From Selaginella moellendorffii (taxonomy: Eukaryota > Streptophyta > Lycopodiopsida > Selaginellales > Selaginellaceae), in contig NW_003314338.1 in the NCBI RefSeq assembly GCF_000143415.4, positions 665,333 to 729,332 on the forward strand: 64,000 nucleotides of DNA, given 5' to 3'. The translations under genes and the position numbers were made by a program. Below the pieces are notes generated by a model, which saw only the letters and a program-made list of their open reading frames with translations, did no database searches and was not told where the DNA came from. This document shows, piece after piece, positions 1-11,335 of this stretch. Each line of letters begins with the position of its first letter. Within the stretch, counting starts at the first letter, position 1.

Positions 1-499
1 TAGCTTGATCAATTGAAGACAAACATTATTTACATGCCTTTTGTGGAGGTGAGGAAAAAAATCTAGATATGGATACCTTTATTGCTAATATAGATGGTGA
101 GCTTGTAGCCTGTTTGGATTATATTGAACCATGATTTTATTTCTATTTAAATAAAAATTAAAGATTATCAGGAAATCTATTAGAAATTTTGAAGATGACA
201 AAACTTGCTGGTACCTATACAATAAACCAATCTAAAAATGAATATGGGTATCTCATATAATACAGTCTCTATTTCTCTATGAGTTTGACAATTTAAGTTG
301 CTGCATAGGTGAAAAAATTTATTCAGCCTCAACATAGAAAAAGCTGAAAAATATTTGCAATTCTAGTGTATATCAAGATAACAGTAACTAAGTGTGGCAT
401 CATTTCTTCTCACCCCGAAAAGAAGTGGTCGAGTGCAAACTTCCAGCTTTTTTGTGCAAAGAGCATCTCAGCAGAAAAAAAAAAAATTTGTTAAAACTT
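1..499. other. Non-coding flank, AT-rich
   Basis: AT-rich sequence downstream of the aminopeptidase stop codon. It presumably holds the 3' UTR of that minus-strand gene in its right part. I see no coding region or RNA gene here. Confidence 0.5.
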
Positions 500-3400
500 T
501 CAACTAGTTTTCCAGCATTTTGTTACTGTGTCCAGGATTGAGTTTGAAATACCTTCTGCAGAAGCAATGCGCCTCAATTGCTCCTAAACGCATAGAATAT
601 AAAAATAAAATGTAACTTCTTGAAAGCCTTACCTTGGCCAGCGTTTGTCGCTTGGCATCAAACCTCCACAAATTTGCTAATGCAGAAGAAAGTGAAAGTG
701 ACAAAGCCTTAACAGACCAAAAGAGATTAGAACAAGAGAGATAAACATAATTTGGCTGGGTTCATAGGATTAAAAATTACCTTGGGATGGAACTTTCCAA
801 CTTCGATCACAAAGTCGGCCATGAACTCATAACCAGATCCATCCTTGGCATGGAAGTTGACAATGCAGCTAAAGAAGCCTCCCAAAAGAGCAGAAACCTG
901 GAAAGGACTTAGTGCTTACAAACAAAATAGTTTTCAACCTTTGTGACATCCCGAGGATCGAAACAAGGGTGGTGTAAAAGTTGTCTCACAAGCTCCACGT
1001 TGTTTGGAGTATCAGCTGACGTTTGGAGATGGATCCACTTGTTTACAACCTGGAACAAGCTTCGATATATGTTTTCCGTCTTTCACAAAGAACATGTACA
1101 TACCAGGCGCTCGTGTTTCCATTTCTCGTAAAAAGATGCCAGGATTTTCTCTCGCTCCTGTCCAGGATTTTGAGAGATTGCCGACAAAGCTCCCAAAAGA
1201 TCAGTCAAGTTTGTGGCGTTGTCAAGCTCTTCGCATGCCAGTTCTAGTGTTTCTTGATCATTTAGAGATGCAAGATAATCTGCAAAACTCTGAGTGAAAA
1301 AAAGAAAAAGAAAATGGAAATAGGAATGAAGCTGCTTACAGAGTGCCGCATTTTTTAGGTCGCGCTTGCCTTTGCTTTCGGGGTTGAACTCAAAAGCAGG
1401 CTCCGAGGATCGGTTCTCCTTTACCTGTTACCATTCCTTATACAAGAAGTTCTTGTGAATTTGCTGTAACTTACCACTCGCATGAAGTCTTGTTTGAGCT
1501 CTGTAGCCAAACATTTTATCAAAAAACGTCGGACAAAGTGGCAAGCGTCCGGATCTGCAACTTCGGTCATCTCCAGAAGCTCCTTATCATCTGGTAGAGT
1601 GATCACAAGAGCGACAAACTCCTGCGAATGCCTTGTGCTTAAGTCAAGATTCTACATAGAAAGAGGAATATTACCTTGTTTAAGGTTGGGATGCTTAGAA
1701 TGGTTTTGATCGCATGGGTGTAAGCCAGTGGAGTTGTAAGCTCTTGACCATTTTGAAAACTTGTGGTCATGTCCAGTATCAAACTTTTGGCAATCCTTTG
1801 GCCAGCATCCCACCTTGAAACGAAAACAATCTTGCATGCTGATAATAGGTTTTTTCCACGAAGATTACCTGTTAAAATCATTCGAGTCGTTTGCAAAGAG
1901 GAAGTATAACTCCTCCTCTCTAAGGTCTGGTGTTATCAAACGCACTGGAGCACTAAAGCTCCTCAAATAAGACGGAACTGGCTTCTCTTTCACGTCCAAG
2001 AATGTAAATTCGTGTTCCGTCTGCATTATCAGTCAGGAACGTTCTAAATAGATTAAAAAATGGAAAGCCGAACCTGTTCTACCCGAAGAAGAGCTGTTAT
2101 TGCGCCAGTACTCTCGTTATGCTCAACTGTTGGAGACGATTCAATACCATCGACTAGAACCCTTGACAAAGGAATATCTCGTCCTTGGCTGTTTAGTAGA
2201 CCCACGGCTAGAGGAATCAGTAGAGGACTTTTATCAGCTTGTCCTGGTGTTGGAGCTGTTTCCTGCCTGCCAAAAGTCCACAAAGTCTATCGCAAATATA
2301 CTTAAAAATACGATGTTTTCTTACCGGCATTTTACAGTAAAGGTTGACGCTTGTGGATTATAAAACGAACTGATCTTCAAGCATGGAGTTCCGGCCTGCG
2401 TATACCTGAATTCACACTATTCTTTTTCCATTTGCCGTAAAACTTGAAACGTTACCATAGCATAAAGGATGAGAGGTCGTCCAAGTTGGCATCACACATA
2501 GCCTGGTAAAAATCTTCGCATGTTGCTGCGTGACCGTCATGTCTTTCAATATATAACTTAAACCCCTGCGAAAGAAAAAATATTTGCACAGCTTTTTTAT
2601 GTTAAATGAAATGCTAAACCTTTAGAAATCCAGACTTTCCCAGCAATGTTTGGTAAAGACCAATGACTTGAGCTCCCTGAAAAATAAAACATATAAATAA
2701 TAACTACAAGAACAATAGCAATAATGACAATGTGCTCACCTTTTCATAAACCGTTGCTGGGACAGTGGTAGTGTTTCTATTTAATATTTTATGCATAAGC
2801 AAAGAGTTCTAAGCTCACCTGTGTATAAGTTGTCAACCTGAACACATGATAGGAACATAAACCATAAGAATTTAGCAAATGAATGACACATACCTCAACA
2901 TAAGATGCTGGCCTGACTGGATGAGCAAATGGACCCGTGTCCTGTAAGTTTACAACAAGAATCAAAGAACTGGAATGGTTGTTATACTTTCACCTCTTGG
3001 AATTGACGCTTTCGCAACGAACTCGCCGCTGCAATAGTTCGCACGGATCGGCATCCCATGTCGGAGAGAAACTCGAGCTCTCTAAAGTCTGTAAGGCCTT
3101 CCTTGAGAGATATCTGGAACCAGTCCCTGCAAGTCACTCTGGAGGCATGGCTTTGTAAGGAGGAGAAAGGAATTGACCAAAAGTGTGAAGTACCTGTTGC
3201 CAGTCCAGTTGTGAAAGAACTATAGAGGAGTTATAGGAAGAAAAGAGGTATATAATATGTCTACCTCATGGGCAACAATGCCCATCAAGAATTGTATGTC
3301 AGCATCCGTGCTTGTCCATTGTGATACAAGCAAGAACTTGGCGTTAAAAATCTACACCACGGACTTGTCAACTACTATTACAAAAGCATGATACTTACAT

Positions 3401-4589
3401 TTAAGCTTTTGTTTTCCATGGCACCCCTGGAAACCAAAAGAAATCAGAAAATTAAGCCAGTTCTAGAGAGCAAGAATACTTACATAAAAGCATCTGGTAC
3501 CGAGACAACATTGAAATTGTCAAGGTCGTATTCCAGGCCATAAACCTGAGAGACAATTATCTAGAGATGAGCAATATAGAAGCACAACAACTTACATCCT
3601 CGTCCCATTTCATTGCGGATTTTAGCACCGCCATTGCAAATTCAGTCTTTGCAACGTCCTCGGAGGGTGACCAAATGTTTAGCTTGACAAGTTGTCCGGA
3701 GCGAGTCGTGAATTTGTCCTGTCGAGCCTCAAACTTGCCGGCCACCAGCGCGAAAAGATAGCACGGTTTTGGAAACGGATCTGACCAAACGCTGTAATGC
3801 TTGTCATTATTCTGGAAGGAAAAAAACCTCAATGAAATTGACCACCAAAAAGAAAGTGGAATGAACTCACGTCAAGTTGGCCCGACTCAACCAAGTTTCC
3901 ATTAGAAAGGAGAACAGGAAACTTATCTTTAGATGCTTCGATTCTCACAGTGAACTTGGCCAAAACATCGGGACGATCCTGAGAAATTTTGTTAGATATC
4001 GTCCTGGCAACTTTACAAATTATATTCCAGACCTGGTAAAACGTGATTTTGCTAAAGCCCGCGCTCTCACACTGCGTCACGAAATAGCCATTGCTGGAGC
4101 TGTAGTAGAGTCCCTAAAGCAGTTGTCTATGATGTTTAGCTAAACCGAAAGTACTTACGTACCTCATCGTTGTTGAGCTTTTGCAAAGGATAAATCTCTG
4201 TAACAATTTCCAGTCTGAACGGATTCTTGGGAGGCGCAAGAAGTGTGAGGTTGGACGACGTGAGCTCCACATCTTGGGCCTCTAGGCCATTGATTTTGAC
4301 ATAGACGAGCTTCAAATTCGATCCATCCAGCACAAGAGGAACTGACTCTTTGATAGAAGAACAAAGTCTGTCAAGAACAGGAAAAAGAGATAAAAACAAA
4401 CCCACCGGAAGACTTTGGTACGACAAGGATCGAGCTTCGCACGCTTGTAACATTTTCCCCGAGATCGAAGCTTAAACTCACCTGGAGAAAACGAGTAGGA
4501 AACTGGGGCGTTGTGATTAAGAGACTTACGAAATCAAATGTATAGTCTGGAGCTCTGTAGTCGCTAAGAAACTTCATCACACTTTTCAT
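500..4589 (-). CDS. M1 family zinc aminopeptidase (PepN / puromycin-sensitive type)
   Basis: Metallopeptidase that removes N-terminal residues from peptides; plant members of this subgroup resemble bacterial PepN and include the Arabidopsis meiotic aminopeptidase MPA1 (family knowledge). Read in pieces on the minus strand, it has the N-terminal beta domain (about 4589-3830), then [10 protein letters not shown] (near 3740), the substrate-binding GAMEN motif in a tiny exon near 3420-3440, and the zinc site. The zinc-site HE ends one exon (codons 3265-3270) and FFHNWTGNR follows in a 26-nt exon (3194-3219), giving HEFFH. The next exon, near 3060-3150, supplies the downstream Glu in LKEGLT. C-terminal helical exons run to a TGA at 500-502. 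More than 15 short introns interrupt it. The ATG at 4589 has an in-frame TAG 12 nt upstream, so it is either the true start or preceded by an unseen transit-peptide exon. It shares a short divergent promoter with the BURP gene. Confidence 0.85.
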
Positions 4590-4832
4590 CCAAGAAACCT
4601 AAAGTTCTTTACATAGCTTCTCAAAGGTTAGATATGTCTTCTGCACAACAAGCATAAACAATGGCGCTGCCTACTTTGTGTACGTCAAAGTCTTCTTCGT
4701 TTACAAAATGTGGCCTACTGTGTGCTCTCAGAGGGTGTGCTTGCTTCTCTAGCCTCACTCTCTCGCTCGCTCACTCGATCCCTCCTGGACTCCCGATCCG
4801 TCCTGGGCAAGCTCGCTGAACTCACTCGAGAG
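4590..4832. promoter_or_regulatory. Divergent promoter region
   Basis: About 240 bp separate the first recognisable codon of the aminopeptidase (-) from the BURP start (+). Both 5' UTRs and promoters must lie here unless an upstream aminopeptidase exon exists. The stretch just before the BURP gene (4745-4830) is rich in CT and CTCG runs. No clear TATA box was identified. Confidence 0.45.
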
Positions 4833-5714
4833 ATGAAGACGATGGTGGTCTTTTTTCTGGCTTTGGTGTTCGTTCTTGCAGACTCTTATAGCTACGAGCT
4901 GGTAGATACTCGCAACGGGACTAGTCCATGCCCTGCTGCTCGATGCATCCTGCCCGCACCGGCATCGTGGTTTGCTGCCAGTCTGGACGACGCCACCTGG
5001 CAATTGGCTGCGAAATCGTATTCTCCTCTCCTACAAGCGTCTTTTCGCAACATCTCTGCCGTCGACAGTGGAGTGGTGCTTCCCACCTCTCTCGCTGTTG
5101 GAGCATCGATCACAATTCCCATCCTTGACGACAAGCTTCCTCACCGCCGCTTTCTCTCCAATCGCTCATCCTTCCTTCCTGACGCTGCCAATGTTGCTGG
5201 CTTTCTAGTGGCGATGGGATACGGGCCGGGATCATCCAACCAATACTTCAGCGTCATGGTTCAGGCTTACCAAGCCTATTGTGGTGGTAAAGCCATAGCT
5301 GGGGAGGTACGTGCTTGTTTCGCTTCTAAGAGTTCTATGGACACTTACGTCAAGAGAAATTTCCCGAAAGCCAAATTTGTCAAACTTGCAAAGTTCCAGA
5401 GCTCTCCAACCAAGATCACACTCACCCGCATTGACAACATGCCTGCTATCCAAACCATCTGCCACAAGATTGTCTTCCCATATGCTGTCTACTCGTGCCA
5501 TAAGATTGACAACACGATTGCAATCTACGTAGAAGGGTACATCAGCCAGAAGCCTACTGAAAAGGAGGTAGCTGTACTCATTTGTCACGAGGACACATCT
5601 AGCTTCTCTCGAGATTCTCCGTCTCTGAGGGCGCTCAACATGAGGCCGGGAGAAGGAGCCTTTTGTCATTTCTATGCTGAGAATGACTTACTTGCGATCC
5701 AGTCTTCACCATGA
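4833..5714 (+). CDS. BURP-domain protein
   Basis: Secreted or cell-wall plant-specific protein of 293 aa in a single exon. I start at the ATG at 4833 because it opens a clear signal peptide (MKTMVVFFLALVFVLADSYS). The upstream in-frame extension has no ATG. The C-terminal BURP signature is exact: four CH dipeptides spaced CH-X10-CH-X27-CH-X25-CH, the first in ICHKIVFPY and the last in GAFCHFYAEND. Between the signal peptide and the BURP domain there is only a short linker with no tandem repeats, so it is closer to a minimal or PG-beta-like layout than to RD22. Biochemical role is not predictable; some BURP proteins are peptide cyclases or wall proteins. Confidence 0.9.
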   Translation: MKTMVVFFLALVFVLADSYSYELVDTRNGTSPCPAARCILPAPASWFAASLDDATWQLAAKSYSPLLQASFRNISAVDSGVVLPTSLAVGASITIPILDDKLPHRRFLSNRSSFLPDAANVAGFLVAMGYGPGSSNQYFSVMVQAYQAYCGGKAIAGEVRACFASKSSMDTYVKRNFPKAKFVKLAKFQSSPTKITLTRIDNMPAIQTICHKIVFPYAVYSCHKIDNTIAIYVEGYISQKPTEKEVAVLICHEDTSSFSRDSPSLRALNMRPGEGAFCHFYAENDLLAIQSSP

Positions 5715-6021
5715 TCACTCAAGACGCTCGACAAGAATAAGTTTAAACCACGCACTGTTTCAAGAAGGCTATGTATACTTGCAACTGTCCACATCACCTC
5801 CACGTCTTACAATGTTTCAATCTTTGTTTAAAACGAACATTAATTTGCTTTCATGTTTAGTAGCTCTCGCTACGTTGAACCACATTCTCAGCTGAGCAGC
5901 ATAGAGCTCCTTGGTATGCTGTCTACAACACCTTTTGGAAAAATAGACTAGATTAGTTACTACTAAACATGAAGGAACGAAATTACAATATACGAATATG
6001 AAAGAAAGAAAAACGCGAACT
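5715..6021. other. Intergenic, 3' flank of BURP gene
   Basis: Non-coding sequence containing the BURP 3' UTR. No supported gene. Confidence 0.5.
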
Positions 6022-6187
6022 TCACACATCAAACCAGAGTGGCAGCTTGGTGCGGATGCGATAACAATCAGCAGGCAGCGGTACCACGTCAGGGAAGCGA
6101 CGCTGTTCCTCAGTAGTGCCAATGTTGATCACCACCTTGATGCTCCTGCCTCGATCGTTACCAATACGCTGCACATACTCGCACTGC
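6022..6187 (-). pseudogene. Orphan terminal exon of an unrecognised gene
   Basis: On the minus strand a CAG acceptor (TTTCCCGGGCAG) is followed by a coding-looking stretch that starts CEYVQRIGNDRGRSIKVV and ends LPLWFDV with a TGA at 6022-6024. Composition and splice signal suggest a real last exon of about 54 codons, but I do not recognise the family. The sequence just upstream is one arm of a large inverted repeat. The rest of the gene is not visible, so it is probably truncated. Expression is unknown. Confidence 0.35.
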
Positions 6188-6467
6188 CCGGGAAACAAAA
6201 GTGAACGTGGAGATTGTGGTGGAAGATTGAGTTCCAAGAGAAGCCGGGCTACCTTCACCAGATCAAAGGTTGTTTCTTCCAGGGAGTGTATGAACCAAAG
6301 AAGTAGAGAGTACCTTGAAAGACTTGTCAAAGAACAAGAATGAGAGGAAAGAAAAGAAAAAAGCAACAACGAGAGAGACAAGAGATTTTTCACAAGAAAT
6401 CTGCCACTTATCTACGATCTTGAGAGCCCAAGAGTGAGGAGTACAAGTCTCTTTCCTAACAGTCCTG
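6181..6467. repeat. Inverted repeat IR1, left arm
   Basis: Roughly 285 bp that reappear in reverse complement at 6511-6797. Matching landmarks are GCCCGGGAAACAAAAG at the outer end and GAGTACAAGTCTC near the inner end. The arms differ by scattered substitutions and small indels, about 85-90% identity by eye. The spacer is about 43 bp, so the transcript could fold into a long hairpin. Confidence 0.85.
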
Positions 6468-6510
6468 TTAGCAAGCAGGATAATGATCAAGAACAAGAAA
6501 ATGAGTGGCA

Positions 6511-6797
6511 GGACTTCCAGGCAAGGGATTTGTACTCTTTACTCTCGGGCTCTTAGGATCATGGACAAGTGGCAGATTTCTTGTGAGAAATTTCTTGTCT
6601 CTCTCTCATTGTTGCTTCTCTCTTATTTCCTTTTGTGTTTGTTCTTCGACAAGTCTTTCAAGGTACTCTCTACTTCTTTGGTTCATACACTCCCTAGAAG
6701 AAATAGCCTTTGATGTGGTGAAGGTAGCCTGGCTTCTCTTGGCACTCAATCTTCCACCACAATCTCCACGCTCGCTTTTGTTTCCCGGGCAATGCAC
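6511..6797. repeat. Inverted repeat IR1, right arm
   Basis: Reverse-complement partner of 6181-6467. The outer end is CTTTTGTTTCCCGGGCAATG. Homology stops abruptly outside both arms: the left flank is the orphan terminal exon and the right flank is unrelated sequence. Confidence 0.85.
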
Positions 6798-7323
6798 CAA
6801 AAGATGTCATGAGACCATGATGACACACACAAGCTCTATGGAAGTCACTGTTACCTAGCCTCCTTTCTGCCACTTCAGCCAGCACCTCAGCCAGCATCTG
6901 CACCCCCTACAGGTTGGACAACTCACACAGATTTGCTGATCTTGAGCAATCCTTGCTGCGTTGCACTCCTCAATCATCCATAGTTACCATTGCACTGCCA
7001 ACTTTCATTCCACATGTTCCAAGGTTGTTGGACAAGGCATTTCTTCCAGGAACTCACACTTTATTGTCATTCCTTTCCGAAAGATTAATTCCAAAAACTA
7101 TAAAGAATAGAACATTTGAAAAAAAAGAAAGAGAATGTGGAGAATGCTGGTGGCAGTTCCTCACTCAATCTGACATCTCTTTAAATTCTGTATGATACAT
7201 CTAACTAGTTTCTTAACTATAATCTCGACTGTGCTCTTACTGTTTCAATCAAACTACACTTTGGATTCCAAACATTGATTTAAATGCTAAACTCGCAAAA
7301 CATGCTTTATAACTTTCGAAGAG
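6798..7323. other. Intergenic, nothing recognised
   Basis: Unannotated sequence between the hairpin and the dioxygenase-like remnant. A short open frame near 6914-7195 (+) has no recognisable feature and I do not support it. Confidence 0.4.
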
Positions 7324-8520
7324 CTAGGGGCAAACCTTCCTCGTCGCAACATACGCATTCCGAGTCTTGTGAATGTGGCAGAACGAATCCCTCGCTCGTC
7401 CACCAGCATCTCCCTTGGCACTCATGAACTTTCCCATCGAAGTAGCTGCCGCAAAGCTCAGCGCCTCGCGAATGCTGCGTGAACGTCTCTTGGGGACCCC
7501 GGAGAAACGCCTCCACCTCGGGATGACCCGGAAGTGTTGCCAAAGGTTGACACCACCTGTGTGGATCCGGCTCCTGCAGCTTCGAGAGCTCGTTGATCCT
7601 CTCCTGGGCTATGTCGCACAGAGCCTTCTTCCCTGCTTCGCTCGCCCTTGCTCGATGGCCTCCATCTCTCAAACTTCTGCCACAAAGTTCTCGGACTTGT
7701 GGATCTTGAGATTGAGTACCAAGCTTTCCAGCAGTGTGGCGTTGTAACACGTCCATCACGTCGATTGCGAGCTCTGCCACCTCTGGATGATTCAAGTCCC
7801 TGGTTGTGACCACCCCACACAGCTTCACGAGATGCGAATGGAGATAAGCATCCTGCTTCCAGCAAAAGCATTGAGCAGCGTCTTGCTCCCACAGGTTGAT
7901 GAGCAGCTCACAAAGGTCTTGTTCCGGCTCTGTGGAAAATGTAGTCGACGAAGATTGGAATTTCGTCCACCTTCAGAGCAAAAAGCATCCCAGCTATCGA
8001 GACTGTGGGAGAAGACGTAAAAGAAACTGAGAGTCTTCGCGGCGACTTCCAAGGCCCCCTCAATGGATCCAGCCGCAACGAGATTGCGTGGAAGTGTTGC
8101 GTACCGGTCTAGCTCAGTGGAACTCCGGAGAAGCTTCAAAACGAGATCTCTCGAGACATCCCATCCCAGAAACTTGGCGGCTTGAGCAACCACCTTTGCA
8201 ACCTCATCGGACTTGATCCCTTCGAAAGATATCTCGTTCACTCCCATGTAATGATTGTAGGAGCGACTTTTCAGTCCCAGCACCCCGATCACCCGATAAA
8301 CTTTGGAATCACCCTTGGCCAAGCGGCAAAACCTTCTCTCCCTCAGCTTCTATTCCACCATGTCTAGTCCTTTTTCAAGTCCTGCCTGGCAAACGAGCTC
8401 GATGGTCCTGCGTTTCGGCCAAAACACCACTGCAGCACATGATCCACCCCATAATAGGACGTTGATGTTGGAGCACACACTTGGATACATTGCGAGCGAC
8501 CTAGGTGTTGCTTGAAAAGG
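7324..8520 (-). pseudogene. C-terminal part of a dioxygenase-like protein, frameshifted
   Basis: Minus-strand coding remnant read in several frames. It begins with CAAVVFWPKRRTIELVCQAGL (about 8440-8370). A helical region follows (YNHYMGVNEISFEGIKSD, about 8260-8200; AGMLFALKVDEIPIFVDYIF, about 7990-7930; LLINLWEQDAAQCFCWKQDA, about 7900-7840; VVTTRDLNHPEVAELAIDVM), then LPGHPEVEAFLRGPQETF (about 7530-7480). The end, FCHIHKTRNAYVATRKVCP with a stop at 7324-7326, lies in another frame. Several frame changes have no plausible intron between them, so this is a decayed gene. I infer it is the C-terminal half of the large 2OG-Fe(II) oxygenase-type protein whose N-terminal half is the minus-strand pseudogene at 18258-19640, because the two fragments are collinear and complementary. 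That family layout is recalled, not searched. Confidence 0.5.
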
Positions 8521-8727
8521 AGGGGCGGCTTGTTTCTCATTCCTTTCAATAAAATGCATTCTTGAGTGGCGAATGAGTCCTACCGTCTATGGTTCTTTGC
8601 AAAACTTCCAAAAAAATTTAAGTTTTACAACATCTATGGCACTTCATGCAAAACTCCATTCCACATCTGGTATGTGTTCTTCGTTCTTGATAGCCAACTT
8701 TCATTGGCAACTTTTTTCCATTGTTTC

Positions 8728-9367
8728 CAGCTACGAGAGTGAAAAATGCCTCATAGTTGAGCTCAAAGAAATTCTCCATACTGAGGTAATACGGAGTTCT
8801 TTCTTCATGCTTACTCAAATAAACCTTGGATTTTGCAGGCTGATTTCAAGTATGTGGATGGTGCTGGCATGGTACCATCCAAGTCTTCCAAGCTAGCCCT
8901 CTGTTTCTATCACCCGGTTCTGAACTCTGCTTTCTTCATAGGATGTTGGGTTCATTGAGACTACAAGGCATGGGGTTCTAGGCGACCATTGCAGTCTACT
9001 AAGATCAAACGAGGTGTTCTTCCTCCTCAAAGACATCCTAGAGATCAAAGATGAAGAGAAGAAGCTTGTGGTTCACACTACCCTGCACAAGTCTGAGGAA
9101 GTGATCAAGAAACAAGCACGCTTTTGTCTCAGTGACACTGCCATCTCCCACAAGAACAGTGCATGGGACACAAACTCCGAGGATAGCCAAGACTACAACA
9201 GTGGTAGCGAGAGCAAGGACAACACTGAAAACTCAGTAGTATTCACCATCAACACTGAGGATGCTAGAGCTCAAGCTCACGGTAAAACCACACCTCATAA
9301 GCCACATGAAGGCAAGCTCCATCACCTCAGCATTTTTGTCGCTGGTGTTGCAGAAGGAAGTGATTGA
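8728..9367 (+). CDS. Uncharacterised spliced coding remnant
   Basis: Possible exons on the plus strand: one containing YESEKCLIVELKEILHTE (about 8730-8784), one starting ADFKYVDGAGMVPSKSSKLA after a TGCAG acceptor near 8838, and one starting DVGFIETTRHGVLGDHCSLL after a CATAG acceptor near 8941, which stays open to the TGA at 9365-9367. The last exon is acidic and Ser-rich (NSEDSQDYNSGSESKDN). I do not recognise the family and see no start codon. It could be a transposon-derived or lineage-specific fragment. Low confidence that it is an active gene. Confidence 0.3.
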
Positions 9368-10159
9368 GAAAAGGCCACCATCACAGTGGATGTAGTGCAT
9401 GTGGTTTTGACCTTTTATCCTATGGTGATTTACCATAGGATAACACTACGAAGCGGAACCTAAACCGTCTTTATGCCACGTGACAGATGCCATGTGTCAC
9501 ATGCCATGTATCCAAAGGAACATGGTGCGGAACCTGAGGTTTAGGGCCTTGGGCCACTAAACAAAGGAACGGTGCCAAACTCCCAAGTGTAGAGCCAAGG
9601 AGTGATAGAACCGAACCACAAAGCACCGAGCATAAAGCCTAAGGAGCGAAGGGATAGGAGCCTGGAGCGATTTGGAACAGTCCTAGAGTAACCAGCGTCC
9701 CAATGCCAAGACTAGCACGCAAAACAGAGCAAAACAGAGTTTAGTGCTATTTTGACATACCGGTGGCCTAATGCAAGGACATGGGTACTCCACGAGCTAG
9801 CATGGAATGGAACTTAGGCTTAGACCCAAGCCGGACGCAGAACAAAGATAGGCACGCAAGAGGGAGCTAGACTATGCCTCAGGTTGGTCGGCCATGCCCG
9901 ACCTACCCACTATCCCTACTATACATTTGGACCCCCCCCCCCTTGAGGAACACATGTTTTGGGCTTTCACCCCAAGCCTCCCTTAGTATCAAGAGTTAGT
10001 TTCTGGGACAAGCTCGAAACTTACTAAATATGGAATGTCCTTAGATTGCAAATTTGGACATGGGACGAACACCATTGTGTTCAGCTCAATCTCTACATTC
10101 CGTAGATATGTCAAATGAGCAAATCTAGATACTTTCCATAAATAGCATTTGGGACCGGA
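9368..10159. other. Non-coding, repeat-like
   Basis: No supported gene. It contains short direct repeats of the type GCCATGTG/GCCACGTG near 9475-9510 and a run of about ten C at 9937-9946. Probably decayed repetitive DNA. Confidence 0.4.
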
Positions 10160-10528
10160 ATGAGACTAACACAAAGGGCATGATAGCGAGGGTGTTTGGC
10201 AGACACAATAAGCTATCATCCAGCATTATTGAGGGACTAGTCTCAATACGCGAGGGTTCTTGTCAAGCCAGTGTAAGACAGAGTAAAAGAGAATTAAAAA
10301 GCCGGGCTAAGTATGCTTGACTAAATAGACATTTAGGAATTCAGTCTTTATGCTCATCCGGCCAAATATAGATGCAAAGTCCAGTTTACTAACACTTGAA
10401 CAAGAGGGATTAATAAAGGGTCCAGCAATACCGACCTCCTGCCATTGTGGCAGTAAGGTAAGAGTGTCCATAAGGACTAGCCGACAGGTAACTTTCGATA
10501 CCCGAAGTCACATTTGCGACAGTGGAGA
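10160..10528. repeat. Inverted repeat IR2, left (GC-richer) arm
   Basis: About 370 bp matching the reverse complement of 10658-11020 along their whole length. Landmarks include CTAACACTTGAACAAGAGGG (10388-10407) against CCTCTTGTCCAAGTGTTAG (10772-10790). Many differences are transitions, with the right arm carrying T or A where this arm has C or G. Confidence 0.75.
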
Positions 10529-10657
10529 AAGCTATAGCTTCCACCACTGCCAAGCTCATAACATTGTAAAATATGGAAAAATATTGTTTAAATTTTGTCA
10601 AAATGATGTTCGTGTCTTCTTTCCGAAGGTTTAGGTAGTTTCTAGGTTGAGATAATA

Positions 10658-11020
10658 TTGTCGTGAATATGACTTTAAGTATCAAAAGGTAATTATTGGC
10701 TAGTTTTTACGAACACTCTCTCTTTATTACCATGACAGCAAAAAGTCAGTACTATTGATTCCCTTTATTAGCCCTCTTGTCCAAGTGTTAGTAAATTGGA
10801 TTTAACATTTGCACTTGGTCAAATAAGCATAAAGAAAGAATTCTTAAGTGTTTATTTAATCAAATATATTTAGTTTGGCTTCTTAGTTTTCTTTTGCTTT
10901 ATCTTGCACTAGTTTCACAAGAACTCTTGTGTATTGAGTTTAATCCCTCAATATTGCTATATAATAGCTTACCATATCTGGCAAACACCCTTATTATTAT
11001 ACCTTATGTGTAAGTTCTAT
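10658..11020. repeat. Inverted repeat IR2, right (AT-rich) arm
   Basis: Reverse-complement partner of 10160-10528, separated from it by a ~130-bp spacer. The spacer itself starts with a short perfect palindrome region around AAGCTATAGCTT (10529-10540). The arm is strongly AT-shifted relative to its partner. Confidence 0.75.
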
Positions 11021-11077
11021 TTTGTGTTCTAGTAGATGATATCTTTGTGCGCTAGCACAAGAAATAAATTTTTCATT

Positions 11078-11335
11078 TCAATAACCATTCCATGATCTGC
11101 ATATGTAGTGATCATCATTGTCCATAATACAAGACTTGTAGAAAGGCATCCCATCAAACAATTGCTGTGCCTCCTCTAGATCCTCAACTGCAACAATTGT
11201 TGCAATAGCAACATTCCAACTAACAAGATTTTTCACTAGGTTTTTCTCAAACACCCACCTGGCCTTGGAATAACTACAAATAATGACACTGATGTTTGCT
11301 CTTAGCCAATGGGAGGTGGCCAATTGCTTGGGCAA
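11078..11335 (-). pseudogene. PPR gene relic
   Basis: Minus-strand fragment with one recognisable pentatricopeptide motif: KNLVSWNVAIATI followed by LEEAQQLFDGMP, the usual P-L-S junction of plant organelle RNA-editing PPR proteins. Flanks give no further intact motifs and there is no credible start, so it is a decayed piece of a larger gene. Confidence 0.6.

Noticed and set aside
6914-7195. 93-codon plus-strand open frame
   Set aside because: Does not start with ATG, no recognisable features, sits in decayed DNA.
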